From Lederbergia citri (lineage in GTDB: Bacteria; Bacillota; Bacilli; Bacillales; Bacillaceae_C): 64,000 bases of DNA. Below the pieces are notes generated by a model that worked only from the letters and a program-made list of their open reading frames with translations, had not been told where the DNA came from and made no database searches. The stretch covers positions 415,280 to 479,279 of the forward strand of contig NZ_JAGYPG010000002.1 of the NCBI RefSeq assembly GCF_018343625.1, written 5' to 3'. Within the stretch, counting starts at the first letter, position 1. Every line of letters starts with the position of its first letter. The position numbers were made by a program, and so were the translations under genes. This document shows, in pieces, positions 23,889 to 33,608 of this stretch.

Positions 23889-24731
23889 TTATCCTTTTAC
23901 ACCTCCGACTGTAAGCCCTGTCACAAAATAACGTTGGAAAAAGATGAACAATAAAATGATTGGAACAATCGTCATGACCGAACCTGCAATAAGTACATCA
24001 TAATTATTTCCGTACGGCGTTAATAATGTTGCCAACCCAATCGGCAATGTGAACATATCATTCGAACGCAAAACGATAAGTGGCCATAGGAAATTATTCC
24101 AGCTTCCCAAGCCTTGTAAAATTGCCATCGCTGCTAAAGATGGCGTCATTAATGGCAGCATGATTTTAAAAAAGATCCCATACTCTGTCGAACCATCAAT
24201 TCTAGCTGCATCCATTAATTCCTTAGGAAGTCCAAGTGCAAATTGCCGAAAAAAGAACACGGCTATTGGCGCAACAATCGCTGGCAGCATAACAGCCGTA
24301 TATGTATTGATTAATTGCCAACTGATCATGAGCTGGTAAAGGGGCAGCATTAATATTTCAAATGGCACCATCAAAATAAATAAAACGAGCATAAATAAAA
24401 AATTTCTTCCTTTAAAATCATACAACGCAAGCGCGTATCCAACCATGGAAGAGAAAAACAAAGAAAGGATGATTGTAATCGCCGAAATGATTAAACTATT
24501 CCCGTACCAGTCCCAATAATTCCCCGCCACCGTGAAAATATAAATATAGTTGTCCACATTTAACGAGCTCGGATCGAATGTTAAACTAATCCCATTGCGC
24601 ATCAGCTCGGATGAAGGTCTAAATGAAGAAAGAAGCAAGCTCAAAATTGGGAACAACGCGATTAAGGAAATGATAACAAAAAATAGATTAATGACCCATT
24701 TAAGTCCTTGATCACTTTTTTTCAGTTTCAT
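23889..24731 (-). CDS. araQ: Arabino-oligosaccharide ABC importer permease, AraQ-like
   Basis: About 280 residues, six membrane helices, MalG-type CUT1 permease. The cytoplasmic EAA loop reads MDAARIDGSTEYGIFFKIM then LP, where the shared ATPase docks, and the C-terminus is TVGGVKG. Length and gene order match B. subtilis AraQ. The ATG at 24731 follows the upstream stop directly (TAATATG), with GGGAG nine bases before it. The symbol rests mainly on the clear AraN identity of the first gene. Confidence 0.82.
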   Translation of the reverse strand: MKLKKSDQGLKWVINLFFVIISLIALFPILSLLLSSFRPSSELMRNGISLTFDPSSLNVDNYIYIFTVAGNYWDWYGNSLIISAITIILSLFFSSMVGYALALYDFKGRNFLFMLVLFILMVPFEILMLPLYQLMISWQLINTYTAVMLPAIVAPIAVFFFRQFALGLPKELMDAARIDGSTEYGIFFKIMLPLMTPSLAAMAILQGLGSWNNFLWPLIVLRSNDMFTLPIGLATLLTPYGNNYDVLIAGSVMTIVPIILLFIFFQRYFVTGLTVGGVKG

Positions 24732-24732
24732 A

Positions 24733-25677
24733 TTATTCATCTCCCTTTTTAAAGGCTCCGGTGAGGATAAGCTGAATAAAACTAATAATAAAGATGATAA
24801 TCATTAACACGACACCGATTGCAGCACCAAAACCCATATTATTCTGCTGGATCCCTTGCTGATAAAGATATCCGACAACCGTTAATCCGATATTCCCGGG
24901 AGAGCCGGTTCCCCAGTAAACGAAGCTTTCTTCAAACATCCTGTATCCCCCGATGATTGAAATCGTCGACACAAAAATAGTAACTGGTTTTAAAAATGGC
25001 AGTGTCACGAATCGAAACTTCTGAAATCTAGACGCTCCGTCGATTTCCGCCGCTTCGTATAATTCATCCGGAACAGTTTGTAGTGCAGCCAAAAAGTATA
25101 AAATATTGACTCCCATCCAACGCCAACAACAGAGCAAAACCATTAAAAGCATTCCAGACCACGCATGGTACCGCCACTCAATCGAGTTCGACCCTAACCA
25201 ATTCATTAACTGGTTTGCCGCAGCACTGTCTGTCTCACCAAACAACAAACGAAAAACCATACCCGCCACAATCGTAGAAGTTAATGCCGGTATAAATAAG
25301 GAAGCTCTAAACAAGATTTTGAATTTAACAAACTTCGAATCTAGTAAAACAGCTAATATAATCGGGACTGTAACTAAAATGACTACGGTCAATACTACAT
25401 ATATCGTCGTATTGGATAATGCTTTATAAAAGGTCGGGTTAAAAATCCGGGAATAATTTTTGAATCCTACAAAGGTAATTTGCCCCGGCAAAATATTTTG
25501 GAAGCTCATGATAAATGCTTTGATTGTTGGATAAAGTGTAAAAACTAAAAACGAGAGTATAAATGGCGTAACAAAAATATATGGTACAACTTTTTTTGAG
25601 TTTAAAAACTTATAAAGTTTGTTTGGGCTCTTTATCGGTGCAAGTTCTGTCGCTGTATTTCGCGGTGTTGGCAGCAT
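24733..25677 (-). CDS. araP: Arabino-oligosaccharide ABC importer permease, AraP-like
   Basis: About 314 residues, six membrane helices, MalF-type CUT1 permease with the EAA loop ELYEAAEIDGASRFQKFRFV. B. subtilis AraP has nearly the same length. AGAGGTG lies six bases before the ATG at 25677, which I prefer over a GTG three codons upstream. It sits between araN and araQ; a perfect stem-loop lies between araN and this gene. Confidence 0.82.
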   Translation of the reverse strand: MLPTPRNTATELAPIKSPNKLYKFLNSKKVVPYIFVTPFILSFLVFTLYPTIKAFIMSFQNILPGQITFVGFKNYSRIFNPTFYKALSNTTIYVVLTVVILVTVPIILAVLLDSKFVKFKILFRASLFIPALTSTIVAGMVFRLLFGETDSAAANQLMNWLGSNSIEWRYHAWSGMLLMVLLCCWRWMGVNILYFLAALQTVPDELYEAAEIDGASRFQKFRFVTLPFLKPVTIFVSTISIIGGYRMFEESFVYWGTGSPGNIGLTVVGYLYQQGIQQNNMGFGAAIGVVLMIIIFIISFIQLILTGAFKKGDE

Positions 25678-25703
25678 TTGATCCACCTCTTTGTTCCTTA
25701 ATA

Positions 25704-25725
25704 GGGCAGGAGTTAGTTCCTGCCC
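25704..25725. other. Intercistronic stem-loop between araN and araP
   Basis: GGGCAGGA (25704-25711) and TCCTGCCC (25718-25725) form a perfect eight-pair stem with a six-base loop. No long T tract follows on the minus strand. Such hairpins often stabilise the binding-protein part of the message or attenuate the permease genes. Confidence 0.75.
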
Positions 25726-25749
25726 GCCAATAATCCTTATTGTTTACCT

Positions 25750-27090
25750 TTACTGCTTATTGCTTCTAATCTTATCTGCAGCTTCTTTCAACGCTTCTTC
25801 CGCCGTTTGCGTCTGCTGCCTTAAGACACTATCAAAAGTGACCGTGTTGATTTCGTTCTGTACTTCAGGCGTTTGTGCAGTAATATGCACAGGATTGATT
25901 TCATCTCGAATTTCAAGTAGCGTGTCAAAAATATCGTTACCAAAATATTGATAGAATTTATTGTCCTGTTTAACCTCATCACTTTCCCATACGTCCCAAC
26001 GAGGTGGATCAAATCCTAATACTGTCCATAATTGAATATTGGCTTCCCTTGAAAGCTTTGCAAACGCTAAAAACTCTTTCGCAAGATCAGCATGCTTCGT
26101 TTGATTCGTAACGACCGTCCCAGTTCCTCCCATACCTGCCGAACGGAATCCACCTGGCTCCCAAGCAGGCATCGGACGAATAACGATTTTATTCTTTAAG
26201 TCTGGCATATAATCTAAAAATCTACCCATATACCATAATGGCATTGAAATGGAAGCAGCCCCACCGTCATTCATATAGGCATAATATTCTTCCGCATGAG
26301 GTTGTCCCCCTGGAGTCAATTCAGCAATTTTATGCACATAAACGAGGTCATGCAAGAACTGTAATGCTTTAATATTTTCGGGACTATCAACTGTTACATC
26401 ACCATTTTCATCGAACCAATCCGAACCTTGTTGACTTATCATCGCCCACATTGGGATATAGTCACCCGTTGGCACATTCGCCATCATTTTTCCAGTTTTG
26501 GCAACAACTTGTTTCCCTGCCTCTACATAGTCATCCCACGTTTTAATGGAATCAATATCAACACCTGCTTCATCCATTATTTCCTTGTTATAGTACATGA
26601 CGGATGCCCCGACGTGTGTTGGCATGCCGTAATATTGGCCGTCCTTGCTGTATATTTCTAGTCGCGCTTTTACAAAATTGTCGATTTCCGGATCAACAAA
26701 CTGATTCATCGGTAATAATTGTGGCTCACCTTGCAAATAATTCGGGAAACGACTAATTTCGATATCGGAAATGTCCGGAGCACCCTTTCCAGATTGCAAG
26801 GCTAAGAGCAAGTTATTATGCATTTGGTCATATGGATATGTTTCCGCTTTCAATTTAATGGGTCTGTCAGGATTGGCTTCATTCCAACGCTTTGCAGCAT
26901 CTTCAAAAAACTCCATATGCAAGGAAACGAATGTCCAAAACGATAATTCCGTTGCACCTTTAATATCATCACCTACAACGACTGTATCTGTAGCTCCCTC
27001 GGAGTCAGAGCCAGATTTCTTGCCGCTACATGCAACGAGAACAATCGCCATTAACCCAACGAGTAATATAAATAGGCTTTTTTTCATCAT
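25750..27090 (-). CDS. araN: Arabino-oligosaccharide-binding lipoprotein AraN
   Basis: 446 residues with lipobox LVAC (Cys21). The segments WYMGRFLDYMPDLK, IRPMPAWEPGGFRSAG and WTVLGFDPPRWDVW correspond closely to B. subtilis AraN, the arabinotriose and arabino-oligosaccharide receptor. It delivers ligand to AraPQ, energised in B. subtilis by the shared ATPase MsmX, which is not in this window. It starts the operon araN-araP-araQ-yesL-like. An AraR-like box and a cre-like site lie upstream, consistent with induction by arabinose and catabolite repression. Confidence 0.92.
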   Translation of the reverse strand: MMKKSLFILLVGLMAIVLVACSGKKSGSDSEGATDTVVVGDDIKGATELSFWTFVSLHMEFFEDAAKRWNEANPDRPIKLKAETYPYDQMHNNLLLALQSGKGAPDISDIEISRFPNYLQGEPQLLPMNQFVDPEIDNFVKARLEIYSKDGQYYGMPTHVGASVMYYNKEIMDEAGVDIDSIKTWDDYVEAGKQVVAKTGKMMANVPTGDYIPMWAMISQQGSDWFDENGDVTVDSPENIKALQFLHDLVYVHKIAELTPGGQPHAEEYYAYMNDGGAASISMPLWYMGRFLDYMPDLKNKIVIRPMPAWEPGGFRSAGMGGTGTVVTNQTKHADLAKEFLAFAKLSREANIQLWTVLGFDPPRWDVWESDEVKQDNKFYQYFGNDIFDTLLEIRDEINPVHITAQTPEVQNEINTVTFDSVLRQQTQTAEEALKEAADKIRSNKQ

Positions 27091-27128
27091 TAATCTTACC
27101 CCCTATTTTTTGACAAAGCTCGTTAAAC

Positions 27129-27142
27129 AGGAAACGCTTTCA
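27129..27142. promoter_or_regulatory. cre-like site upstream of araN
   Basis: The reverse complement TGAAAGCGTTTCCT matches the cre consensus TGWAANCGNTNWCA at 12 of 14 positions. It lies about 40 bases before the araN start and suggests CcpA control. Confidence 0.5.
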
Positions 27143-27224
27143 ATTAATAATAGAAATCTGCACCTCCTCGGTTTTTACTTACACAAGTACGGTTGTTGTA
27201 CAACTATTTCGTATAATTTCTTTA

Positions 27225-27240
27225 ACCTGTACGAACATGT
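27225..27240. promoter_or_regulatory. AraR-like box upstream of araN, with a second box at 27381-27396
   Basis: ACCTGTACGAACATGT is close to the AraR operator and to the araM site at 20211. A second site, TTATACGTACAATATA, lies 156 bases further upstream. Paired distant boxes allow looping by AraR in B. subtilis. The rest of the 390-base gap between araN and the GH4 gene holds only AT-rich sequence and the GH4 terminator. Confidence 0.65.
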
Positions 27241-27435
27241 TAACATTTACGTTGAATGGGGTCAACCGAATAATTTGTGTTTCATTGGAGTTTTTCCCTT
27301 ATAAAATCTGAGTTTATTCGTCATTTTTAGATAAAACCACTATATATTCTACATAGTTAATTATGTGTAATATTTCATTCTTATACGTACAATATATAGA
27401 GTTCAACAACTGATACGTATTATTTCGATTAAAAA

Positions 27436-27467
27436 AGAGTGATCGCAGGAAAAAATGCAATCACTCT
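27436..27467 (-). terminator. Terminator of the GH4 alpha-galactosidase gene
   Basis: AGAGTGATCGCA pairs with TGCAATCACTCT with one mismatch around an eight-base loop. On the minus strand TTTTTT follows at once. Confidence 0.85.
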
Positions 27468-27482
27468 AATCGTTTATACATT

Positions 27483-28991
27483 TTATTTTACCTCAGCTGG
27501 CCTCTCCTTCGCCTTGTCGGCTTCTCCCGCATTTTTATTTGATACTTCCCGGTCTTCCGCCATTTCTTCGACAGATTTCACTCTAATACGAGCTGCCCCT
27601 TTGTAATGATCTTTCGTTGGAATAAGATTACTAGAAGCGAGGCGGTTCTTTGCCTCTGCGATTGCCTCCTTATATTGAGGCAGCCATTTTTCCTGTGCAA
27701 CAAGCATCTCATCGGTCAGCTGCCAAGTTTCTTTCGGATTGCAGACGGCGCCAGTAAGCGGGTCCATCATCATTGCCTGACGGAGTAAAAAATCATCTCC
27801 ATGGACTGCTGCTTCTACTGCTAATCTTTGTACTGATATGCTCGCGTTACAAACCGCAGCACAGCCAAGCGGTAAGTCTCCGACATGCGGCATATTAATT
27901 CCATTACGATCAACATAACCCGGAGCTTCAATGATAGCGTCATCTGGAAGATTCGTAATGACTCCATTGTTTACCACATTAAAGTGACCACGGTATACTC
28001 GTCCTGTCTCTAGACCTTCAATAATCCACGAACCGTGCTCTTCACTGCGATTCTCCCCTGTGTATTCCATCGGTTTTTCTTTTAACCAATTTGGAAAATC
28101 AGTCTCAAACCAGTTCCTACCTTCTGTACATACTCGCAGATAGCCTCCGGTTTCACCGTTAATCCATACGCCTAAATCAATCCAATCGTTAATTTCTTCT
28201 GGACGTTTCCTATACCAAGGAACATATTCACTTAAATGCCCATTTGATTCTGTACTGTAATAGCCGAAACGTCTAAGCATATCGATGCGGACTTTTTCAG
28301 TCTTACTGAATTCGGGATGATTCTCAAATGCTTCCAATATTTTATGCGTCAAATCTTCACCATTATGTTTGACACTAATATACCAAGTTTGATGATTGAT
28401 TCCTGCACAAATGATATCGACTTCTTCTTTTTTCAGACCAAGAGCCGTTGCAATTTGCCAATGTCCGCCTTGCACACCGTGACAAAGTCCGATTGTCCTC
28501 ACTCCACCGTACTTATTACAAGCCCAGGTCATCATGGCCATTGGGTTTGCGTAGTTTAGCAGCAGTACATCTGGAGCTGCGACTTCGCGAATATCCTTAC
28601 AGATGTCTAACATCGCGGCAATCCCGCGCTGCCCATACATAATTCCACCTGCACATAGTGTATCGCCAACACATTGATCAATACCGTATTTTAACGGAAT
28701 ATCCACATCCATTTGAAAAGCTTCAAGCCCACCAATACGTACAACGGAAAAAATGTATTTTGCATCTTTGAATGCCTCTCTGCGATCTAAAGTCGAATAG
28801 ATTTTTATATCTAATCCATTTTCATCAATATCTCTTTGGCAAAGCTGGGTAACCATGTCCAAATTCCGCTCATTAATATCAGTAAAAGCAACTGTGATGT
28901 TATGAAATTCAGGTACCGAAAGTAGATCACGTAACAGTCCTCTCGTAAACCCGATACTACCTGCTCCAATGAAAGCTACTTTAAATGACAT
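27483..28991 (-). CDS. melA: NAD+- and Mn2+-dependent alpha-galactosidase, glycoside hydrolase family 4
   Basis: About 502 residues. The Rossmann motif GAGSIG lies near residues 9-14, and the metal ligands are Cys170 in LCHGVQGG and His200 in INHQTW, as in GH4 enzymes that work by oxidation-elimination-addition. The CHGVQ form and overall match favour alpha-galactosidase over alpha-galacturonidase, but the latter cannot be excluded. Start MSFKVAFIG has AAGGAG eight bases upstream. The protein runs about 60 residues beyond the usual 430-445, ending in a charged Glu/Lys/Ala tail. It may replace the lost GH36 enzyme. Confidence 0.82.
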   Translation of the reverse strand: MSFKVAFIGAGSIGFTRGLLRDLLSVPEFHNITVAFTDINERNLDMVTQLCQRDIDENGLDIKIYSTLDRREAFKDAKYIFSVVRIGGLEAFQMDVDIPLKYGIDQCVGDTLCAGGIMYGQRGIAAMLDICKDIREVAAPDVLLLNYANPMAMMTWACNKYGGVRTIGLCHGVQGGHWQIATALGLKKEEVDIICAGINHQTWYISVKHNGEDLTHKILEAFENHPEFSKTEKVRIDMLRRFGYYSTESNGHLSEYVPWYRKRPEEINDWIDLGVWINGETGGYLRVCTEGRNWFETDFPNWLKEKPMEYTGENRSEEHGSWIIEGLETGRVYRGHFNVVNNGVITNLPDDAIIEAPGYVDRNGINMPHVGDLPLGCAAVCNASISVQRLAVEAAVHGDDFLLRQAMMMDPLTGAVCNPKETWQLTDEMLVAQEKWLPQYKEAIAEAKNRLASSNLIPTKDHYKGAARIRVKSVEEMAEDREVSNKNAGEADKAKERPAEVK

Positions 28992-29110
28992 AGGCATATC
29001 TCCTTTTCATAAAAATAATGATTGCTAGTATCATAGCAATCATTACAGACTTATTATTGCAGGATTATAACTTTTTCGATTGACGATATGTTTAAAATCT
29101 TAACTTCTTC

Positions 29111-29998
29111 TTATCGGAATTTTTCTATTTGGCTGGAGTAATTTCTTCTATAATCAACAGGTGTCATATTTGTATGCCTTTTAAAGATTTGACTAAAATA
29201 TTGACTACTATTGATTCCAACATAATGTGAAATTTCAATAATGGGAATGTCTGTATCAACTAAAAGGGTCTTCGCCTTGTCCATTCGCAAAGTGGTTAAA
29301 TACTCCATAATGGTACATTTCATCATTTTTTTAAAGATTCGATGAAGATAGCCTGGATGCAAATTGACCACTCGTCCGACGTCTTCTAATTTTAATTCAC
29401 AATCATAATTTTGATGAAGGAATTCTTTCACTTGGTTGACGTACACATTCGCTTGTTGGTTTTCCTTTTTCATTTTACGATCGCGGGTGACCATTCTCGC
29501 TAATTGAATAAGCAACTGAGATAACAGAAGCTGAACCATCACTTGCTTATCTTCTTTTTTATCACTTTCCAGAACCAGATTTTTTAATGTATGATAGATT
29601 TCATTCGGATCCTTCAAAACTATGTATGGAATATTCATATGTAAAAACTCCGACAACGCGGTGTTTTCAAGTGCTAACTCCTTAATCGATGGGAAGCTTC
29701 CACTCGTTTCTATAAAAGAAAATTCTACGTTTAACATTCTGCAAGTATGCCCAGAAGCAACAATCAGTCGGTGAGGAATATTCGAATCAAGTAAAATAAA
29801 ATCGCCTTTTTTCAACGTATATGATTCCGATAATGTTTCTACAATACATTCCCCATTGATTACATACATGATTTCTATATCTTTATGTGCATGGAATGGC
29901 ATTTCATATGGTGGCCATTGCTTAAAATAGTAAGCATTGATTTTAGGAAAATAGTGATTTTTTATTAATTCCGGGTGGAAGATGCTTGTTACCGACAT
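29111..29998 (-). CDS. AraC-family transcriptional regulator with cupin sensor domain
   Basis: 295 residues. The N-terminal cupin half (PFHAHKDIEIMYVINGECIV) binds a sugar ligand; the C-terminal half has two helix-turn-helix motifs, with LEDVGRVVNLHPGYLHRIF and the signature ISHYVGINSSQYFSQIFKR. It is a probable activator of the GH4 gene directly downstream, which is 113 bases away on the same strand. AAGGGGG precedes the ATG. The effector is unknown. Confidence 0.85.
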   Translation of the reverse strand: MSVTSIFHPELIKNHYFPKINAYYFKQWPPYEMPFHAHKDIEIMYVINGECIVETLSESYTLKKGDFILLDSNIPHRLIVASGHTCRMLNVEFSFIETSGSFPSIKELALENTALSEFLHMNIPYIVLKDPNEIYHTLKNLVLESDKKEDKQVMVQLLLSQLLIQLARMVTRDRKMKKENQQANVYVNQVKEFLHQNYDCELKLEDVGRVVNLHPGYLHRIFKKMMKCTIMEYLTTLRMDKAKTLLVDTDIPIIEISHYVGINSSQYFSQIFKRHTNMTPVDYRRNYSSQIEKFR

Positions 29999-30031
29999 GG
30001 TTTTCCCCCTTGCTAATCGTGAAAAATAAAA

Positions 30032-30051
30032 GGGACCTCTTAAATGATCCC
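30032..30051 (-). terminator. Possible terminator of the MoxR operon
   Basis: GGGA...TCCC pairs across an AT-rich centre just past the DUF4129 stop. On the minus strand TTTTATTTTT follows. The stem is short, so confidence is moderate. Confidence 0.5.
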
Positions 30052-30064
30052 ATAGAAAAATAAT

Positions 30065-31357
30065 TTATTCTTTAATCAACATTCGCAATCCATTTATCCT
30101 ACTCACCTCAACATCTTGCTCACCATACCGTACTTGCTCATATGCATCGCGCAACTCTTCCAAAGTAGACTTTTCGGCCACTAACGTTTTTAATATTTCG
30201 ATTGTTTCTCGAGGAGTTTTAGATGCTTTGATGTCCATTTCTTTTTTATTTTGCTTCAGCATTTGTTTATACACGTATCTAACCTTTTGTTCATTTGTTA
30301 AAGAGTCCCATCGTGGCTCGCGTTTAAAAATTTGCTGAAAAAGTCCTTTTGCCTTTTCCTGTTGGGCTTCCTTCCATTCCTTCCAATCAAAGACACTTTC
30401 TTTTTCATCAATATATTGCGTTGAATCCTCTAAATCTGCTGAACGGAAGATAATATTTTTCAAAAACGTAATAAACCTTTTTAGAGCCTTCTTTACAGCC
30501 ATTCTTACCCTTTTTATTAATAAAAGGAGCATTCCTACTGCTAGAGCTATTATTGCGGCGTAAAATACATACATGAAAATCATTTCCAAAAATTTCAAAA
30601 AGGCATTAGGCTCTCCTTTTTCTAAATCAAGTGCCATCTGTGGAGGAGAAGTATCTTCTGCAACTCGTTTCCCTTGGTCAGATCCAAATAACCATAAAAT
30701 CATCTGGATCAAACCTTTAATTACTTGAATAATCGCTTCTTGTATAATTTTTCCATTGGTTAAAAGAAGAATAACCGCAGTTGTTAATGCTAGATAAACT
30801 CTATTCTGGTTTTTAATAGCCCGACTAATAAACGGTTTCTTTTCTTTAGATAATGTCGATGCCCTCAACTGCTCGCTATTTGAAATAAAAAGAATAATGA
30901 CAACTACAGCCGCTCCGCATAATGAAATGATTGGCAAATAAAATTTAAAGATTTCAACGTAGCGGAAAAGCAGGTAACACACAAAATAAATTCCAAAACC
31001 TCCGTACCACATAAAAGATGTAGGCAGAAGAGTTTCCCAGCGGCGTCCTACATACATCATTCCCCGATAAATACATACTGGATGAATGATACATAACAAA
31101 ATCAAAGTTAAAATGGATTGATCAAACAAAATACTTGGAATCAACCCAAAGACAAAAGAACAAATGGCATACACCCACCATTGCTGCTTCGGAAAGAAGG
31201 TTCGAAATAGTACACCGACAATAAACAATCCGAAAAGAATAGGAACCCAAATCCATAGCAGTTGGGGCATAACAAGAATTCCAATGATTAAAACTAGCGG
31301 AAAGAAAAGGAGGTATTCGAATAATCCTTGAATGAGTGTCACGATTAGTCTTTTCAT
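30065..31357 (-). CDS. Membrane protein with C-terminal DUF4129-like domain
   Basis: 430 residues: seven to nine membrane helices in the first 290 residues, a helix near 260-285, then a cytosolic Lys/Glu-rich region whose end (LTNEQKVRYVYKQML...SKTPRETIEIL...YEQVRYGE) matches the DUF4129 pattern. In many Bacilli this domain ends a transglutaminase-like protein encoded after MoxR and DUF58 genes. No transglutaminase Cys-His-Asp core is visible here, so this is a version without it. Third gene of the operon with AAAGGAGG upstream. Role unknown, perhaps envelope-linked protein assembly. Confidence 0.65.
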   Translation of the reverse strand: MKRLIVTLIQGLFEYLLFFPLVLIIGILVMPQLLWIWVPILFGLFIVGVLFRTFFPKQQWWVYAICSFVFGLIPSILFDQSILTLILLCIIHPVCIYRGMMYVGRRWETLLPTSFMWYGGFGIYFVCYLLFRYVEIFKFYLPIISLCGAAVVVIILFISNSEQLRASTLSKEKKPFISRAIKNQNRVYLALTTAVILLLTNGKIIQEAIIQVIKGLIQMILWLFGSDQGKRVAEDTSPPQMALDLEKGEPNAFLKFLEMIFMYVFYAAIIALAVGMLLLLIKRVRMAVKKALKRFITFLKNIIFRSADLEDSTQYIDEKESVFDWKEWKEAQQEKAKGLFQQIFKREPRWDSLTNEQKVRYVYKQMLKQNKKEMDIKASKTPRETIEILKTLVAEKSTLEELRDAYEQVRYGEQDVEVSRINGLRMLIKE

Positions 31358-31371
31358 TTCCTATACCTCCT

Positions 31372-32469
31372 TTAATTCGCTTTCTTTAGTAAAATGTCAG
31401 ATTGTAAATGAAGAACTTCCACGGAATTCCCTTGTGCTTCTAACTGTTTGATTATTTCTCTCATGCCATCCGTCATAAGCGCCGTAATTAAGAGAATATC
31501 GGTCCCTTGTAAATCATGATCCACATCTTCTTTTAAGAAAAAATCAAAAAATGTACTTGTCCCTATTTTTACTTTTGCCATCGTTTCAAATAAATGAGTT
31601 AGTTGCTGCTTGCCATTCTCAGGCTCAATCCGAATCGGCTTTTTATCCATTTCATCAAAATACGCATTGCAGCCAAAACCTGTCGCAATTCCATTTGCAA
31701 TCGCATATTGGGCAATGGATGCCGCATAGGAAAGCGCTTGTTCCATAAGAGCTTCGTCTACTATCGGGATGCGGAAATCTTCCGTTTGATTAAAATTAAT
31801 ATAAATCATTAAATGATGGTCTGCAGAATAATCCTTTTTACTTACTTGGAGACGATTCGTACGAGCGGTCGCTTTCCAATTTACCGAATTTAAAGGATCT
31901 CCGTATGCATAATCACGGACACCAGCTGTCAAAAACGGATCTTCGATAATCCAGCGCCTGACGATAATATCCCCTAACCAGCTATGCGCTGGCAGCGGGA
32001 TGTTTTCCATCGGTACTAATTGTGGATACACGGTAATCTCCGCAGCTGATGATACACTTTTAAATCTCTCACTAATTCCAAATGCATCACCGGTTGAAAG
32101 GGACACAGTTTTAAATTGATAATGTCCTCTTTTCGCGCAAGTCAAAAACTGTCTTCGCTTCACTTTTTGATAAGGCATTAAGCTAAATAATGTACGATGA
32201 TAATCCCCACTATCGACTTCATTATCGGTGGCGGAAGATTTTTGGAATTGCAAGTTAGCACTTATTTTCGATTCGAGACGAAGCCACGGTATCGGAAGCA
32301 GTTTTTTATTTGAAATTTCGTCTATCATTTCAACTTTTTCGCCTTCAAAAACCGCCTTTTCGGAAAAAGATCGCGTATATTCGATTCGCAGTAAACCCCA
32401 TTTATGATAGATGTAAGCTTGAACCCCAACTACCGCAAATGTTATCAAAATAAACCACGCAATATTCAT
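31372..32469 (-). CDS. DUF58 protein (MoxR-associated, von Willebrand-like fold)
   Basis: 365 residues. Two N-terminal hydrophobic stretches are followed by the family signature VRDYAYGDPLNSVNWKATART, near residue 185. DUF58 proteins pair with MoxR AAA+ ATPases and are thought to help assemble metal-dependent or envelope complexes. The ATG directly follows the MoxR stop (TAAATG), so translation is coupled. An N-terminal membrane segment (about 1-17) suggests an anchored protein. Confidence 0.85.
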   Translation of the reverse strand: MNIAWFILITFAVVGVQAYIYHKWGLLRIEYTRSFSEKAVFEGEKVEMIDEISNKKLLPIPWLRLESKISANLQFQKSSATDNEVDSGDYHRTLFSLMPYQKVKRRQFLTCAKRGHYQFKTVSLSTGDAFGISERFKSVSSAAEITVYPQLVPMENIPLPAHSWLGDIIVRRWIIEDPFLTAGVRDYAYGDPLNSVNWKATARTNRLQVSKKDYSADHHLMIYINFNQTEDFRIPIVDEALMEQALSYAASIAQYAIANGIATGFGCNAYFDEMDKKPIRIEPENGKQQLTHLFETMAKVKIGTSTFFDFFLKEDVDHDLQGTDILLITALMTDGMREIIKQLEAQGNSVEVLHLQSDILLKKAN

Positions 32470-33429
32470 TTACTTCACCGTCAATTCTTCTGCTGGAACC
32501 GTAACTTGATCAATGATTTCATCCAATAGTAGTTGGGCCTGATTTTCACGAAGTCTCATCGTATGTGCTAAAATGAGACGATGTGCCAAAACAGGCTTTG
32601 CCATCGCTTTTATATCATCAGGAATCACATAATCCCTACCTTTTAACAATGCGTAAACCTGAACTGCTTTGAGCAATGCCTGACTTCCACGCGGGCTGAC
32701 GCCTAATTCAATATGTTCATGATTCCTCGTTTTCTCAATAATTTCCATCATATAGCTGAGCATATCGTCACTTACATATACTTTTGAATACAATCTCTGC
32801 GCTTCTAAAATATCTTCCTTACTCGCAATCGGCAGCAATTCATGAATCGGATTTTTTTCTTTAAATCGTTTTAAAATGGCAATCCCCTCTTCTTTGGAAG
32901 GATAGCCCAAGTTTAATTTTAATAAGAAACGATCGAGCTGGGCCTCCGGTAAAGGAAATGTTCCTTGACTCTCGAGCGGGTTTTGAGTCGCAATGACGAG
33001 AAACGGCTTTTCAAGAATATGTGTCTCACCATCAATCGTCGTTTGCTGCTCCTCCATACATTCAAGCAGGCTCGACTGTGTTCGAGGCGTCGCACGATTT
33101 ATTTCATCCGCTAAGATAATATTAGAAAAAATAGGTCCTTGTCGGAACTCAAACTCGCCTATTTTTTGATTATAAAAATTAATTCCCGTCACATCGGAAG
33201 GAAGTAAGTCAGGCGTAAACTGGATGCGTTTACAAGAACAAGAAAGCGACTGCGCCAACGATTTTGCTAGTAACGTTTTCCCTGTTCCAGGGACATCTTC
33301 CAGCAGCACATGCCCTGAAGATATTAATGCCACAAGCAGCTGGTCAATCGTATCTTCTTTCCCAACGATAACTTGTTGAATATTTTGTTTTACACGATCG
33401 GCAAGGTCTTTTATTTGTGTTAATTCCAT
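32470..33429 (-). CDS. MoxR-family AAA+ ATPase
   Basis: About 319 residues. Walker A LLEDVPGTGKTLLAK, Walker B IILADEINRA, sensor 1 VIATQNP and the PEAQLDRF arginine-finger segment are all present. MoxR ATPases act as chaperone-like remodellers with DUF58 partners. I start at MELTQIKDLA because AAAGGAG lies upstream at a good distance; an upstream ATG overlaps that site. First gene of the MoxR-DUF58-DUF4129 operon. Confidence 0.9.
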   Translation of the reverse strand: MELTQIKDLADRVKQNIQQVIVGKEDTIDQLLVALISSGHVLLEDVPGTGKTLLAKSLAQSLSCSCKRIQFTPDLLPSDVTGINFYNQKIGEFEFRQGPIFSNIILADEINRATPRTQSSLLECMEEQQTTIDGETHILEKPFLVIATQNPLESQGTFPLPEAQLDRFLLKLNLGYPSKEEGIAILKRFKEKNPIHELLPIASKEDILEAQRLYSKVYVSDDMLSYMMEIIEKTRNHEHIELGVSPRGSQALLKAVQVYALLKGRDYVIPDDIKAMAKPVLAHRLILAHTMRLRENQAQLLLDEIIDQVTVPAEELTVK

Positions 33430-33608
33430 AAAACACGACTCCTTTTCCATAGCTGTATTCAGATTAATACACGAAAATTTTTGATTATTTTAATTATACA
33501 CTATTAATCTACTGAAAATAATGATAGAAATGTAATGCGGGAGAGAAACCTGTCTTGGGGAATCTTGAATCGGATCGTAATGCAGGTGTAGAGAATAAGA
33601 TCTCGCGG

